From contig JAVBPZ010000011.1 in NCBI GenBank assembly GCA_031549285.1, forward strand, positions 1 through 64,000: a stretch of 64,000 nucleotides of DNA, given 5' to 3'. This stretch comes from JAAYCI01 sp031549285. GTDB taxonomy: Bacteria > Bacillota > Clostridia > Oscillospirales > Ruminococcaceae. Positions 23,997-33,653 of the stretch are shown here, in pieces. Each line of letters opens with the position of its first letter. Position 1 is the first letter of the stretch. The translations under genes and the position numbers were made by a program. The notes under the pieces were generated by a model, which was not told where the DNA came from, did no database searches, and was given only the letters and a program-made list of their open reading frames with translations.

Positions 23997-24587
23997 CTAC
24001 TCGTCCTCCGGCGCAAACTGTAAATAAGGATTTTCCCGCCGTTCGGTTTCCATAGTGGAAAATTCCTCGTGCCCAGGCAACACCTGCCGGTCTGCCGTGA
24101 TGGCCTTGCACAGCTTTTTCAGGCTAGCCTGCATGGCAACAGGATCTCCTCCCGCCAAATCAGTGCGGCCGATATCGCCCGCAAAGAGCGTGTCGCCGGT
24201 GAAAAGTAAACCTCCGCATTCGATACAGGTAGAGCCCGGTGAATGTCCTGGCGTGAAAATAGTGCGAAACGTCATATCGTCTACCACTATTTCGCCATTA
24301 TCCACATAATTTTCATCTTGTTTTATATTAAATTGCGCTGCATCTGCCGCATTCATATATAGCTTCGCACCATATTGCTTGCGCAAAGGTTCCACCGAAC
24401 TAACATGGTCGTGGTGCCCATGTGTAAGCAGAATGTGCGTCAGGGTAGCGCCATTCTCCCGGAGCGCCTGGGAGAAGCGTTCCGGCTGTGCCGCAGGATC
24501 AATAGCCACCGCATGGTTGTCATTGCCAATCAGCAAAAAACAGTTGGTGTACAGTGGTGGGCCATCTATAATATGCAGTACTTTCAT
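23997..24587 (-). CDS. MBL-fold metallo-hydrolase, glyoxalase II-like
   Basis: A 196-residue metallo-beta-lactamase fold hydrolase. Metal ligands are in THGHHDHVSSV (HxHxDH), the His in TPGHSPGSTC, the Asp in FTGDTLFAGDIGRTDL and the last His in LPGHEEFST. Length and motifs match the YqgX/GloB-like group that cleaves thioesters such as S-lactoylglutathione-like substrates. The ATG at 24587 has GTGGGG upstream. It is in a minus-strand run with dtd, 53 bases behind it. Confidence 0.9.
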   Translation of the reverse strand: MKVLHIIDGPPLYTNCFLLIGNDNHAVAIDPAAQPERFSQALRENGATLTHILLTHGHHDHVSSVEPLRKQYGAKLYMNAADAAQFNIKQDENYVDNGEIVVDDMTFRTIFTPGHSPGSTCIECGGLLFTGDTLFAGDIGRTDLAGGDPVAMQASLKKLCKAITADRQVLPGHEEFSTMETERRENPYLQFAPEDE

Positions 24588-24640
24588 TTTGTTCCCCACT
24601 ATGGCATTGTTTTTATGTCATTATGTCTTTATTGATGCGT

Positions 24641-25099
24641 TTACTTCGCGGCCCATTCATCGGTATCCAACATAAGGGTAATGGGACCGTCATTCACGAG
24701 CTGTACCTGCATTTCTGCGCCAAACTCGCCGGTTTGTACTTCCTTCAGCGGCTGGGCGCGCAACAGGCGTACAAACTCATGATAACACTCCTGGCCCAGC
24801 TGTGGCCGGGCTGCCATCGTAAAAGACGGTCGCTTGCCTTTTTTTGTATCTCCATACAGGGTGAAATTGCTGATTACCAGCGCAGAATAACCCAATTCCA
24901 CCGCCGAAAGATTTAGCAAGCCCTCATCGTCATCAAAAATGCGCAATCCTGCGCATTTTTCCGCCATCTTGGCACACAACGCCGGAGAATCCGTCTCTCG
25001 CACGCCCAGAAAAATAACCAGACCCGGCCCAATATTGCGCTGCTCTTTCCCGTCAATTGTTACGGTGGCAGATGTCACACGTTGTATCAATGCGCGCAT
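24641..25099 (-). CDS. dtd: D-aminoacyl-tRNA deacylase
   Basis: A 152-residue enzyme that removes D-amino acids (and Gly from tRNA-Ala) from mis-charged tRNA. Motifs are MRALIQRVTSATVTIDG, the SNFTLYGDTKKGKRPSF active-site strand and the chiral-proofreading loop NDGPITLML near the C-terminus. Length is normal. It sits between rel and the MBL gene, and rel-dtd adjacency is common in Firmicutes. Confidence 0.95.
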   Translation of the reverse strand: MRALIQRVTSATVTIDGKEQRNIGPGLVIFLGVRETDSPALCAKMAEKCAGLRIFDDDEGLLNLSAVELGYSALVISNFTLYGDTKKGKRPSFTMAARPQLGQECYHEFVRLLRAQPLKEVQTGEFGAEMQVQLVNDGPITLMLDTDEWAAK

Positions 25100-25225
25100 T
25101 ATTCACCGCCATTTAATATTTATTTGTGCTATTATCGCCATCTTAGAATTATTTTTTACCGATTCAGATCTCATAAACAATCAGACTGTCTTTTATGCAA
25201 GACATATATCTTGTCTTCTGTATTG

Positions 25226-27397
25226 TCAGCTGCGCATAATGTCCATTACATCCTTCACCCGGCGCAGGCGCGCGATAACATTGTTGAGGTGCTCTGTGTT
25301 GTTCACGCTAATGGATACCGATATGGCAGCGCGGCCATCCGGGGTGCGCCGCGCGTTGATGGCATAAATCGGCACCCGCAGGTCGGCCAGCAAGCTGGAA
25401 ATATCCACAAACAAACGATCGCGATCCAGTGCCGTAATCTCCAGCGTAGACTTGAACTCTTCCTGCACGTCATCCGCCCACTGCGCATGCACCCAGCGCG
25501 GTGAGGTCTCCGGCGAGGAGGCGTTTCGACAGTCCGCCTTATGGATGGACACCCCATACCCTCGGGTGATAAACCCAACAATTGGGTCGCCCGGAAGCGG
25601 GTTGCAACATTTTGCAAACTTGACAAGACAGTTGTCCAGCCCCTCGACAATAACTCCTTCGGTAGCTTTTTGACTTTTGGGCTTTGTCGGAATGCTGAAG
25701 GTGATCGACGGGTCGGCGGATTTTATCAGCTTCGCGTATTCTTCCTTGATGCGCGGCATCAAGCGAGAGAGCTGCAACCCGCCATATCCCAGCGCGGCAT
25801 ACATCTCCTCGGTGGTGTTCAGGCGCTGGCGGTGCGCCACATTTTCCATAAATTCATCGTACTGGTCCTGTGGTATGGAAATGAGATTGCGGCGCAGTTC
25901 TTTGTCCAGTGCCGCCTTCCCCTCGGCAATATTTTCTTCTTTACGTTCTTTTTTGAACCAATTGCGAATTTTGCTCTTGGCTTCGCTGGTGGTGACGATG
26001 TTCAGCCAATCCCGGCTGGGGCCTTTGGTTTCCGGGCCGGTCAGGATCTCCAACACCTCACCGGTAACCACCTTGTGGTCGATAGGTACGATGCGCCCGT
26101 TTACCTTGGCGCCAATCATCCGGTTGCCCACCGCCGAGTGGATTGCATAGGCAAAATCGATGACCGTAGCGCCGGCAGGCAGGTCTATCACGTCACCCTT
26201 TGGTGTGAAAACAAACACCATCTCCGGCAGCAATTCCGACTTTATATCGCGCAAAAGGTCGCCGCTATCCTCGGCGTCGCGCTGGCTTTCCAGCAGCTGG
26301 CGCACCCAGGCCAGGCGGGTGTCCAGCAGGTCCGGTCCTTCCACGCCTTCCTTATATTTCCAGTGCGCCGCCACGCCAAACTCCGCCAGCTGATCCATTT
26401 CATGGGTGCGAATCTGCACCTCCAGCGGAATCCCCTCGTGGCTGATGACCGTGGTATGCAGCGACTGGTACATGTTGGGTTTCGGGGTGGAAATATAGTC
26501 CTTAAAGCGGTTGGGCAACGGATGGTACATATCGTGAATGACCCCCAGCGCCGTATAGCATTCCGGAATGGTATCCAGAACGATGCGAATCGCATAGGTG
26601 TCATAAATCTCTTCAAAACTGCGGTTTTGCATGAACATTTTGCGATAAATGCTGTAAATGCTCTTTACACGGCTACGAATGACGGCATCTTTCAGGTCAT
26701 TTTCTACCAGGTGCGTCGTGATGACCTCCGCTATTTTCTGAATATATTTGTGCGCGTCGGTCCGCTGGCCAATCAGATCCACAATCTCCTGGTACCCCAC
26801 GGGATCCAGATAGTAGAGGCTGCGGTCCTCCAGCTCTTCCTTGATATTCGCGATGCCCAGGCGGTGCGCGATGGGGGCATACACCTCCATGGTTTCCAAC
26901 GCCTTGTCCCGGCGTTTTTGCTCCGGCCAGGCCGAGGCTGTGCGCATATTATGCAACCGGTCGCACAATTTTATCAGCATTACGCGGATATCCTTGCTCA
27001 TGGCCAGTAGCATTTTGCGCAGGTTTTCGGCCTGTTCCTCCTCCATGGAGGAAAACTTGATACGGCCCAGCTTCGTGACACCATCCACCAGCTGCGCGAC
27101 CTCGCGGCCAAACTCCGCCGTAATTTTTTCCAGCGGAATATCGGTATCTTCCACCACATCATGCAGCAGCGCAGCGGTGAGGCATTGCGTGTCCAGCCCC
27201 ATATCCAGCAGGATGGCCGCCACCGAAACCGGGTGCACGATGTATGGCTCGCCCGAACGGCGGGTCTGGCCCACATGGGCGCCCTCCGCCAACGCGTATG
27301 CCTTATCCAGCATATCAAAATCGTACGGCCGGCCAGACTCCATCGCCATTTTTCTGAATTTGCGATAGGTCATTATTTTAGAGGCTTCGGCGTCCAT
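25226..27397 (-). CDS. rel: Bifunctional (p)ppGpp synthetase/hydrolase Rel
   Basis: A 723-residue long RSH protein that makes and degrades the alarmone (p)ppGpp. In order: HD hydrolase domain (about 25-180, with LLHDVVEDTDIP and KLCDRLHNMRT), synthetase domain (about 230-350, with YDTYAIRIVLD and EVQIRTHEMDQLAEFGVAAHW), TGS domain (about 385-450, VFTPKGDVIDLPAGATVIDFAY), helical and zinc-finger-like region (KFAKCCNPLPGDPIVGF) and a C-terminal ACT domain. The ATG at 27397 has GGAGGT six bases upstream and follows the recJ stop by two bases, so translation is coupled to recJ. Confidence 0.96.
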   Translation of the reverse strand: MDAEASKIMTYRKFRKMAMESGRPYDFDMLDKAYALAEGAHVGQTRRSGEPYIVHPVSVAAILLDMGLDTQCLTAALLHDVVEDTDIPLEKITAEFGREVAQLVDGVTKLGRIKFSSMEEEQAENLRKMLLAMSKDIRVMLIKLCDRLHNMRTASAWPEQKRRDKALETMEVYAPIAHRLGIANIKEELEDRSLYYLDPVGYQEIVDLIGQRTDAHKYIQKIAEVITTHLVENDLKDAVIRSRVKSIYSIYRKMFMQNRSFEEIYDTYAIRIVLDTIPECYTALGVIHDMYHPLPNRFKDYISTPKPNMYQSLHTTVISHEGIPLEVQIRTHEMDQLAEFGVAAHWKYKEGVEGPDLLDTRLAWVRQLLESQRDAEDSGDLLRDIKSELLPEMVFVFTPKGDVIDLPAGATVIDFAYAIHSAVGNRMIGAKVNGRIVPIDHKVVTGEVLEILTGPETKGPSRDWLNIVTTSEAKSKIRNWFKKERKEENIAEGKAALDKELRRNLISIPQDQYDEFMENVAHRQRLNTTEEMYAALGYGGLQLSRLMPRIKEEYAKLIKSADPSITFSIPTKPKSQKATEGVIVEGLDNCLVKFAKCCNPLPGDPIVGFITRGYGVSIHKADCRNASSPETSPRWVHAQWADDVQEEFKSTLEITALDRDRLFVDISSLLADLRVPIYAINARRTPDGRAAISVSISVNNTEHLNNVIARLRRVKDVMDIMRS

Positions 27398-27399
27398 GT

Positions 27400-29430
27400 T
27401 CACACCTCCAGCCTGCGCAGCAGCACGCTGGCGCCTAGATCTTTTTTCTCGCTGACTGCCACCGCCAAATACCGTCCGGTGTGCTCGTCCCGGCGAATCA
27501 GCTCCAGTTCTTCCAGCGCCGCCAACGCCGTAAGCGCACGGCCGGTCGCTTCTTCCCCCATATGCGCAAACAGCGGGCGCAAATCGGCATAGGGCACGCC
27601 GCCCTGTTGGCGCACGGCCCGGTATACCGCCGCTGTGTCCTCGCGGGTGGGCAGCAGCAACCCTTTCTGTTGGTCATCCGGCAGACTCCCGGAAGTAAAG
27701 CTTTCAAACAAAGCGCTTTGTAGGGCATGTTCGTTGCCCATACCGGCTGGGCGCAGCTCAATGATGCGGCCGGAAACCTGCGCATCCATCTTCCCCTCAT
27801 ACACTGACAGGGTAAGCAGCGCGTCCACCAGTGTGCCCGGTTTGTAGACCAGGGCGTCCGGGCCGGTGCCAAACAACACCGCATATAACGTCTGGTCCTT
27901 TACACGCAAACGCACCCGGCTGTGTTTTCCGTCACTGACCGGGTACACCGCGTCCACGGTGGCATTTTCCACCAGGAACTTCGGTACCGGGTTACCGCTG
28001 CCGCACGGCGCCAGCTTTTCCAGGGCACGTACCTCGCTGACCGACAGGTCCGCCATGGCAACCGGCAGGTCAATGGGAACCTCTGGCAGTGCCGGCACCG
28101 GGCAGTTTTCCGCCGCCCACTGGTTCATGCGTTGGCGAAACGCCTCCAGGTTGGCGGTATCCAGCGAAAAACCAGCCGCCAGCTCGTGCCCACCGTAACG
28201 AATGAGCAGGTCTTCACAGGCAGAAATGGCGCTGTGCAAGGAAAACCCATGCACACTACGGCCAGATCCGCGGCCGACATCGCCTTCCAGCGAAATGACA
28301 ACCGCTGGTTTGGCATATTTGTCCACCAGACGGCTGGCCACAATACCAATAATCCCCTGGTGCCACCCTTCTCCCCAAACCACCAGCACCCGCGTGTGTT
28401 GCAGGGCGGGGTCGCTGTCTATCTGGGCAGTAATGCGGGCCACAATTTCCTGCTCGGTCTTTTGCCGCGCGGTATTCTGTTCCTGCAGGCTTTCCACAAT
28501 AGGCTGGGCTTCTTCGCTGTCCTGCGCCAAAATAAGACGCAGCGCACTGGTGGCGTCATCCATACGGCCGGCGGCGTTCAGCCGTGGGGCCAGGCCATAG
28601 GAAATATTCTCCACCGTAATTTCCTTTCCCTGCCAGCCGCACGCCTCAATTAGCGCCACCAGGCCGGGACGCTCGGTTTCCTGCAGGGCGGCCAGCCCCG
28701 CACGCACAATGACCCGGTTTTCACCGGTAAGCTTCATGACATCGGCCACCGTACCGATGGCCGCCAAGTCCCCAAAAACCGGCAACAATTCCTCGGCGGG
28801 GCAGCCCTCCAGCGCAGCCACCAGCATGAACGCCACCCCGGCGCCGGACAGGTTCCCAAACGGGCTGTCGTCGTCCGGGCGGCAGGGGTCCACAATTACC
28901 GGAAAGTCCGGCATGGCCCCGGACGGCAGATGGTGGTCGGTGACCACCACATCCACGCCGCGCTCTTTCGCGCGCTGGGCCGCGGGATAGGCGGAGATAC
29001 CATTGTCCACCGTGATAATCAGCTTGATGCCACGGTCCGCCACCTGGTCCACCAGCGCCGGTGACAGGCCATAATCGTCGTCACTGCGGCTGGGCAGTTT
29101 GTAAAAAACCTCCGCGCCCAGGGACTCTAAATAAGTATACAACAGCGCCGTGGCGGTGATGCCATCCACGTCATAGTCGCCAAAAATGACCATGGGCTCT
29201 TCTGCCTCTATGGCCGCTGTGATGCGCGCCACCGCCTTGTCCATATCCTTCAGAAGGAACGGGTCGGACAATGTATGCGTTTCCGCCAGAATTTCCGCGG
29301 CGGCGTCCGGGGTATTAATGCCACGGGAGACCAGCACGCTGCACAGCAAACGGCCGGCGCTGGTGGCCTGGCACAGGGCATCCACTTTTTCTGCATCCGG
29401 GCGATGAACATTCCATTTTCGATACAGCAT
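27400..29430 (-). CDS. recJ: Single-stranded-DNA exonuclease RecJ
   Basis: A 676-residue 5'-3' ssDNA exonuclease of recombination and mismatch repair. DHH-superfamily motifs are FGDYDVDGITATALLYTYL, a ligand Asp in ITVDNGISAYPAA, VVTDHHLPSG and the DHHA1-domain GGHELAAGFSL. A C-terminal OB-fold and a winged-helix-like tail follow. The ATG at 29430 has AAGGAGG upstream. It forms a recJ-rel pair with a two-base gap. The C-terminal 100 residues appear to be a lineage extension. Confidence 0.95.
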   Translation of the reverse strand: MLYRKWNVHRPDAEKVDALCQATSAGRLLCSVLVSRGINTPDAAAEILAETHTLSDPFLLKDMDKAVARITAAIEAEEPMVIFGDYDVDGITATALLYTYLESLGAEVFYKLPSRSDDDYGLSPALVDQVADRGIKLIITVDNGISAYPAAQRAKERGVDVVVTDHHLPSGAMPDFPVIVDPCRPDDDSPFGNLSGAGVAFMLVAALEGCPAEELLPVFGDLAAIGTVADVMKLTGENRVIVRAGLAALQETERPGLVALIEACGWQGKEITVENISYGLAPRLNAAGRMDDATSALRLILAQDSEEAQPIVESLQEQNTARQKTEQEIVARITAQIDSDPALQHTRVLVVWGEGWHQGIIGIVASRLVDKYAKPAVVISLEGDVGRGSGRSVHGFSLHSAISACEDLLIRYGGHELAAGFSLDTANLEAFRQRMNQWAAENCPVPALPEVPIDLPVAMADLSVSEVRALEKLAPCGSGNPVPKFLVENATVDAVYPVSDGKHSRVRLRVKDQTLYAVLFGTGPDALVYKPGTLVDALLTLSVYEGKMDAQVSGRIIELRPAGMGNEHALQSALFESFTSGSLPDDQQKGLLLPTREDTAAVYRAVRQQGGVPYADLRPLFAHMGEEATGRALTALAALEELELIRRDEHTGRYLAVAVSEKKDLGASVLLRRLEV

Positions 29431-29739
29431 GCGGTCCTCCTTTCCAGGCGGCGCGAAATGAAACAGCCGTCCATAGTGATTTTGTTGTCTTTTATTCCGG
29501 ATGAAGAATTATTCGAAACCGAGAGGGAGCGCGTACCGTCGCTGTCCGCTTGCACACAACGATATACTGTCGCACGCGATATAGGAATCCCAAATAAAAA
29601 TATCCGGCATTACCGGCCGGCGGTACGGCTTTTCATAGTACCGCCGGCAATACCCTATGAAACCAAACTTCCCTATCTTTATTGATGGAATGCAAGCGGG
29701 CACAAACAGCTTGCACGCTAAAGGCGTACGCCATTTTTA
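29431..29739. other. Gene-free interval with a perfect inverted repeat
   Basis: It lies between the recJ start and the cdaR stop. The only clear structure is an 11-base perfect inverted repeat, GCCGGCGGTAC (29616-29626) / GTACCGCCGGC (29638-29648), with an 11-base loop. No T run follows it on the plus strand; on the minus strand the sequence reaches ATTTTTATTT after about 20 bases. It may be the end of the cdaA-cdaR transcript. I see no convincing recJ promoter. Confidence 0.5.
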
Positions 29740-31065
29740 TCAGCTGGATTTTGCCTCCACATTGCAGACCACCGAATAATTTCCGGTGGCAAACACACGG
29801 TTTTCGCTGGGCACCAGTACCCGGGCGGGAATGGTTTGCTCCCCGCTTTTACCGGCGGAAATGTTGAAAGCATCAATCTGCACCACAATATCCTCCGGCA
29901 GCAGGGCGTCTATTTGGTTCTGCGGTCCGATAAGGGTGACCGCAACACTGCTGGGAATCGGGGTGATTACACCGTTCACCGGCCCGTTTATCACCGTCAG
30001 ATTTTTAACCTCAAAGGTCTTTTCAACCAGGCCGGCAGAATCGAAGGTTGCCGTCACTGTCTTCAGTGGGTCTACGCTGTGAATGTTGGCGGGCAACTCT
30101 ATTGTGATGGGATCCGATTCCCACCCCAGGGTAAGCTCCGAAATATCATAGGTGGCAATGATGTAGGGGTCCTGGATGTTGCTGAACGCATCTTCTTCGC
30201 CCAGGACCTGCAGCTCGGTGGTGGACAGCACAATGCGCTGCATCAGCCAATCCATATCGAAGTTTTGTGGCTGGCCCACAATGGCGACCCCCAGGTTCAG
30301 GGTGCGGCGCTCCATAATAGGCACCTCCACCTCCACCGTCTCGGTAGACAGCGAAATATGCAGCTGGCTCTGGTCAATATCATGGCCGTTTGTGTCCCGC
30401 AGTGTCAGCGGTACACCGCTGTAAATTTTGCGGGTATCCAGCACTTCTTCCTCTTCCAGCACCGCCACCGCGTGCGCAATACGCACCAGCTCGGACTCCG
30501 GCCCGGTAATGGTTACCTCTGATGGGGTGGCAACGGGGGTATCCTTCACATACCCTTCGGCCGCGGTGATGTTTTGTGACTCTATCTCCACCGTCAGCTT
30601 TTGGGAGTCCATTGGTTCAAACGTAAGGGTAACCGTCCTCTTGGGGTTGTTTTTCAGGGAATAGGTGCTGTTGTCCAGTGACACGTCGGTCACGCGGTAG
30701 TCCCCGGGTTTTACCTTGGCGGGAACCAGCGGAATCTCGTAGATGCCGGGGCCGGAAACGCGGCTGTAGTCCGCCGTTACAGCAACGTCGGCAGAGCCGA
30801 TAGCCCCCACGGCAGAGTCACTGGCAATCTTCACATCGGCATTGGTATACTGCGGGTCTGCCAGGTCGTCCACAATCTGCAAACCCTTGACTTTATAGGT
30901 TTCCTCTTCCTGCGTATAGTCTATTTTCACGCCGGAGATGATTTTCTCGGTACTGGGGTTGATGAAGCCGGCCACGATAATCCAGGCTAACACCGCCAGC
31001 AACACCGACGCTACCAGCGTTATGCGCCGGTCGTCAAAAATACTGCGCTTATTCTTTTGTTTCAT
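29740..31065 (-). CDS. cdaR: CdaA regulator CdaR (YbbR-domain protein)
   Basis: A 441-residue membrane-anchored extracytosolic protein that modulates the c-di-AMP cyclase CdaA. One N-terminal membrane segment (ITLVASVLLAVLAWIIVAGF) follows a basic start; the rest is about four tandem YbbR domains, each beginning with a strand like KTVTLTFEPMD or VEVEVPI. It starts inside the end of cdaA (17-base overlap), with GGAGG upstream. In many Firmicutes glmM follows; here the transcript seems to end after cdaR. Confidence 0.92.
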   Translation of the reverse strand: MKQKNKRSIFDDRRITLVASVLLAVLAWIIVAGFINPSTEKIISGVKIDYTQEEETYKVKGLQIVDDLADPQYTNADVKIASDSAVGAIGSADVAVTADYSRVSGPGIYEIPLVPAKVKPGDYRVTDVSLDNSTYSLKNNPKRTVTLTFEPMDSQKLTVEIESQNITAAEGYVKDTPVATPSEVTITGPESELVRIAHAVAVLEEEEVLDTRKIYSGVPLTLRDTNGHDIDQSQLHISLSTETVEVEVPIMERRTLNLGVAIVGQPQNFDMDWLMQRIVLSTTELQVLGEEDAFSNIQDPYIIATYDISELTLGWESDPITIELPANIHSVDPLKTVTATFDSAGLVEKTFEVKNLTVINGPVNGVITPIPSSVAVTLIGPQNQIDALLPEDIVVQIDAFNISAGKSGEQTIPARVLVPSENRVFATGNYSVVCNVEAKSS

Positions 31066-31963
31066 TTTGGCCTGCTTCCTCCTTTCGGGGTCTCTGTCGC
31101 CATTTTTGGAAGAAATACTTCTTTTCGGCGGTGGGTTTCGGCGGGACAATCTCACTGACCAGCAGGTTGAATAAGGTCTGGCGCTCCAGCCTGCGGATCA
31201 GCACGCCATTTTTTGCCACCGAGATAACACTGTTTTCCTCGCTGACCACCACAATGATGGCGTCGGAGTTTTCGCTGAGGCCCAGCGCCGCGCGGTGCCG
31301 GGTTCCCATGTCTTTGCTTATTTCCAGGTTGTTGGAAAGCGGCAGGAAACACCCGGCGGCCTCAATCTTCGCGTCCCGAATAACCACCGCGCCGTCATGC
31401 AGTGGGGTCCCCTCATAAAAGATGGTGCACAAAACCTCCACGTTCACTTCGCTGTGCAGCGGCGTGCCGGTACGCAAAATTTCGCCCATGTTGGTGTTGC
31501 GTTCCATCACGATCAGCGCGCCGATGTGTTCCTCGGCCATGCGCTCGGCGGCGTCGCACACCGCCACAATGGTTTTCTGCCAGTCACTGCGCAGGGCGTC
31601 TTCCATGGGGCGCACCCGGAACAGCTTCGAAAATGCGGCGTTGGCGCCGCCCACCTGCTCGATGGCACGGCGCAGTTCCGGCTGGAACACCACCGCCAGC
31701 ACCACAATGCCAAAATTCATGACGCCCTGCAGCACATAGCTGAGGGTGCGCATTTGGGCAATGGTGGCGATGGCGAACGACAGCAGCAGAATCAAGATTC
31801 CCTTCGCCAGCTGGGCCGCGCGGGTATGCCGTACCAAAATGATAAGTTCGTACACCAAAAAAGCAACGATGAGTACGTCGAACACATCGCTGATACGTAT
31901 TTCACCAAACAGGTTTTCCAGGCGTCCCCAAAAATCTTGAAACGCGTTTTGAATTACTTCCAC
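31049..31963 (-). CDS. cdaA: Diadenylate cyclase CdaA
   Basis: A 304-residue membrane enzyme making c-di-AMP, the messenger controlling potassium and osmolyte uptake. Three membrane segments (about 22-90) are followed by the DAC domain with the active-site DGA in GTPLHDGAVVIRD and RHR in GTRHRAALG. I chose the GTG at 31963 (VEVIQNAFQDFW), with GGGGAGG six bases upstream; a longer frame to 32017 has no such site. The C-terminal tail is Lys/Arg/Glu-rich. Its overlap with cdaR fits a regulated pair. Confidence 0.95.
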   Translation of the reverse strand: MEVIQNAFQDFWGRLENLFGEIRISDVFDVLIVAFLVYELIILVRHTRAAQLAKGILILLLSFAIATIAQMRTLSYVLQGVMNFGIVVLAVVFQPELRRAIEQVGGANAAFSKLFRVRPMEDALRSDWQKTIVAVCDAAERMAEEHIGALIVMERNTNMGEILRTGTPLHSEVNVEVLCTIFYEGTPLHDGAVVIRDAKIEAAGCFLPLSNNLEISKDMGTRHRAALGLSENSDAIIVVVSEENSVISVAKNGVLIRRLERQTLFNLLVSEIVPPKPTAEKKYFFQKWRQRPRKEEAGQNETKE

Positions 31964-32043
31964 CGCGGTCCTCCCCTGGCAGATCGGTACACTTCCTGCA
32001 CCGGACGCTTTTTTCACACGCAGAAAAGCTTACTTGACTATTA

Positions 32044-32072
32044 ATTATACCATATACTGCCCCGCATCACAA
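32044..32072 (-). promoter_or_regulatory. Promoter of cdaA-cdaR
   Basis: On the minus strand TTGTGA (32067-32072), a 17-base spacer and a perfect TATAAT (32044-32049). The leader is about 75 bases. Confidence 0.75.
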
Positions 32073-32176
32073 ATGAAAAAGCAGTGAAATGGCGCTTGCA
32101 CGCGCCATTCTGAATAGCCGCAACATTGCTGGCGCATTCCGGCAATGTGCGCGGCGGATAATGGCACAGCGGTTGC

Positions 32177-33343
32177 CTAAAAGCAGCGCCCTGCCAGCAA
32201 AACCACCGCATGGGCCGCGATGCCTTCCCCCGCCCCGGTGAAACCCAGCCCCTCCTCGGTGGTGGCCTTCACCGACACCGCAGCCGTGGCTATTTCCAGG
32301 GCATCCGCGATATTCTGCCGCATCTGCGGCAGATACGGCGCCAGCTTCGGCGCCTGGCACAAAATGGTGGCATCCACATTTACCGGGGTGTACCCTTCAG
32401 CGCGCACCAGCGCGGCAACCTTTTGCAGCAGCTGCAGGCTGTTCGCGTCTTTATATGCTGTGTCACTGTCCGGGAAATGCCGGCCGATATCCCCCAGCGC
32501 CGCTGCGCCCAGCAAAGCGTCCGACACCGCATGCAGCAGCACGTCGGCATCCGAATGACCCAGCAGGCCGCGTTCAAACGGAACCGTTACCCCACCCAAA
32601 ACCAGAAGGCGCCCCGCCACCAAACAGTGTACATCGTACCCGTGCCCTATGCGCGGCAGCACCCCCGGTGCCGTGGCCGCCTGCGCCGGCAGGTCTGCCG
32701 GGGTGGTAATTTTATAGTTGCCCTCTTCCCCGTCCACCAGGCGCACCTGCCCACCCGCGCGTTCTATCACCATGCAGTCGTCGGTCAGCGCGGGGTATTC
32801 GTCCTCGGGAACATCCGCCAGCGCCGCCACAAACACCGCGCGTTCAAAGATTTGCGGGGTTTGCACCGCCGCCAGCGTACTGCGCGGGATGGTCCCTGTA
32901 ACAAAACCGTTCTCTTCCTGCTTGATGGTATCCTTTACTGTCAGCGCCGGTGCTGCCGCACCGGTGGCCTGCGCCGCCGCCAGCGTGCGGGAAATAAGCG
33001 CCGCCGACACAAACGGGCGGGCCGCGTCATGGATGGCGATATACTGCGCCCCATCGGCCGCCTGCAGCCCCGCCGCCACCGATGCCGCACGGGTAGCGCC
33101 TCCGGTAATTATAGCCAGCGGCTTTTGGGGCGGCTGTTCCCGAAACAGTTCCTCCACCGCCGGCCGGTTTTCGCCCGCAACCACCACCAGAGAGGTTATT
33201 TCCGGATGCGTATCAAACGCGCTGACCGTCCGGCGCAGCACCGCCACACCGTCGTCCAGGCGGTAAAATAACTTATCGAACCCCATGCGCTGCGAGGCAC
33301 CTGCCGCCACAATAATAGCTGTCACCGCACCTTTTCCCGGCAT
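32177..33343 (-). CDS. ispDF: Bifunctional IspD/IspF (MEP isoprenoid pathway)
   Basis: A 388-residue fusion. Residues 1-225 are IspD (CTP + MEP to CDP-ME), with AIIVAAGASQRMG, ITGGATRAASV and IHDAARPFVS. Residues 228-388 are IspF (MEcPP synthase), with the zinc ligands in GHGYDVHCL, GLLGHSDADVLLHAVSDALLGA and DIGRHFPDSD and the C-terminal KATTEEGLGFTGAGEGIAAHAVVLL. Fusion of these two non-consecutive steps is known in several bacteria, and isolated ispD and ispF also occur. AAGGAGG precedes the ATG. Confidence 0.96.
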   Translation of the reverse strand: MPGKGAVTAIIVAAGASQRMGFDKLFYRLDDGVAVLRRTVSAFDTHPEITSLVVVAGENRPAVEELFREQPPQKPLAIITGGATRAASVAAGLQAADGAQYIAIHDAARPFVSAALISRTLAAAQATGAAAPALTVKDTIKQEENGFVTGTIPRSTLAAVQTPQIFERAVFVAALADVPEDEYPALTDDCMVIERAGGQVRLVDGEEGNYKITTPADLPAQAATAPGVLPRIGHGYDVHCLVAGRLLVLGGVTVPFERGLLGHSDADVLLHAVSDALLGAAALGDIGRHFPDSDTAYKDANSLQLLQKVAALVRAEGYTPVNVDATILCQAPKLAPYLPQMRQNIADALEIATAAVSVKATTEEGLGFTGAGEGIAAHAVVLLAGRCF

Positions 33344-33524
33344 ATGTCCCTCCTTCGTTCCGGCGCGTCTGCGCGTGCCGGCCGGCCCCGCGCCACTCTG
33401 CGCAAGGGTTGACCTGTTTCCTTACAGTATAGACGCAGACGGCGCAAAAATCCATACTTTTGCCGCAGAAAACGTATCGGTGTGCCAGTTTTCAGGGGTT
33501 GCACAGACAGACGCAAAAGCCACT

Positions 33525-33572
33525 TGCAAATTCTACTTAAATGGTATACATTATACTTACTAAGAATTTGCA
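33525..33572. promoter_or_regulatory. Dyad operator-like element and promoter region of copA
   Basis: A perfect 10-base inverted repeat, TGCAAATTCT (33525-33534) / AGAATTTGCA (33563-33572), flanks a promoter-like core with TATACA (33545-33550) and TATACT (33552-33557). It lies 80 bases upstream of the copper ATPase gene and is the only marked structure in the 310-base gap between ispDF and copA. Control by a copper-responsive regulator is inferred; no regulator gene is in the window. Confidence 0.5.
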
Positions 33573-33653
33573 TCATTCTATACACTATACCGAACGTGTT
33601 TTTGTCTTGATTCTTTACATCATCCCGCAGCCGGCGCAGAAGGGAGGCACCGC

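Noticed and set aside
25541..27010. 489-codon plus-strand frame opposite rel
   Set aside because: No ribosome binding site and no recognisable protein features; shadow of the rel gene.
32018..32176. Possible small RNA in the gap between cdaA and ispDF
   Set aside because: Only the cdaA promoter is recognisable; no terminator-bounded structure is seen.
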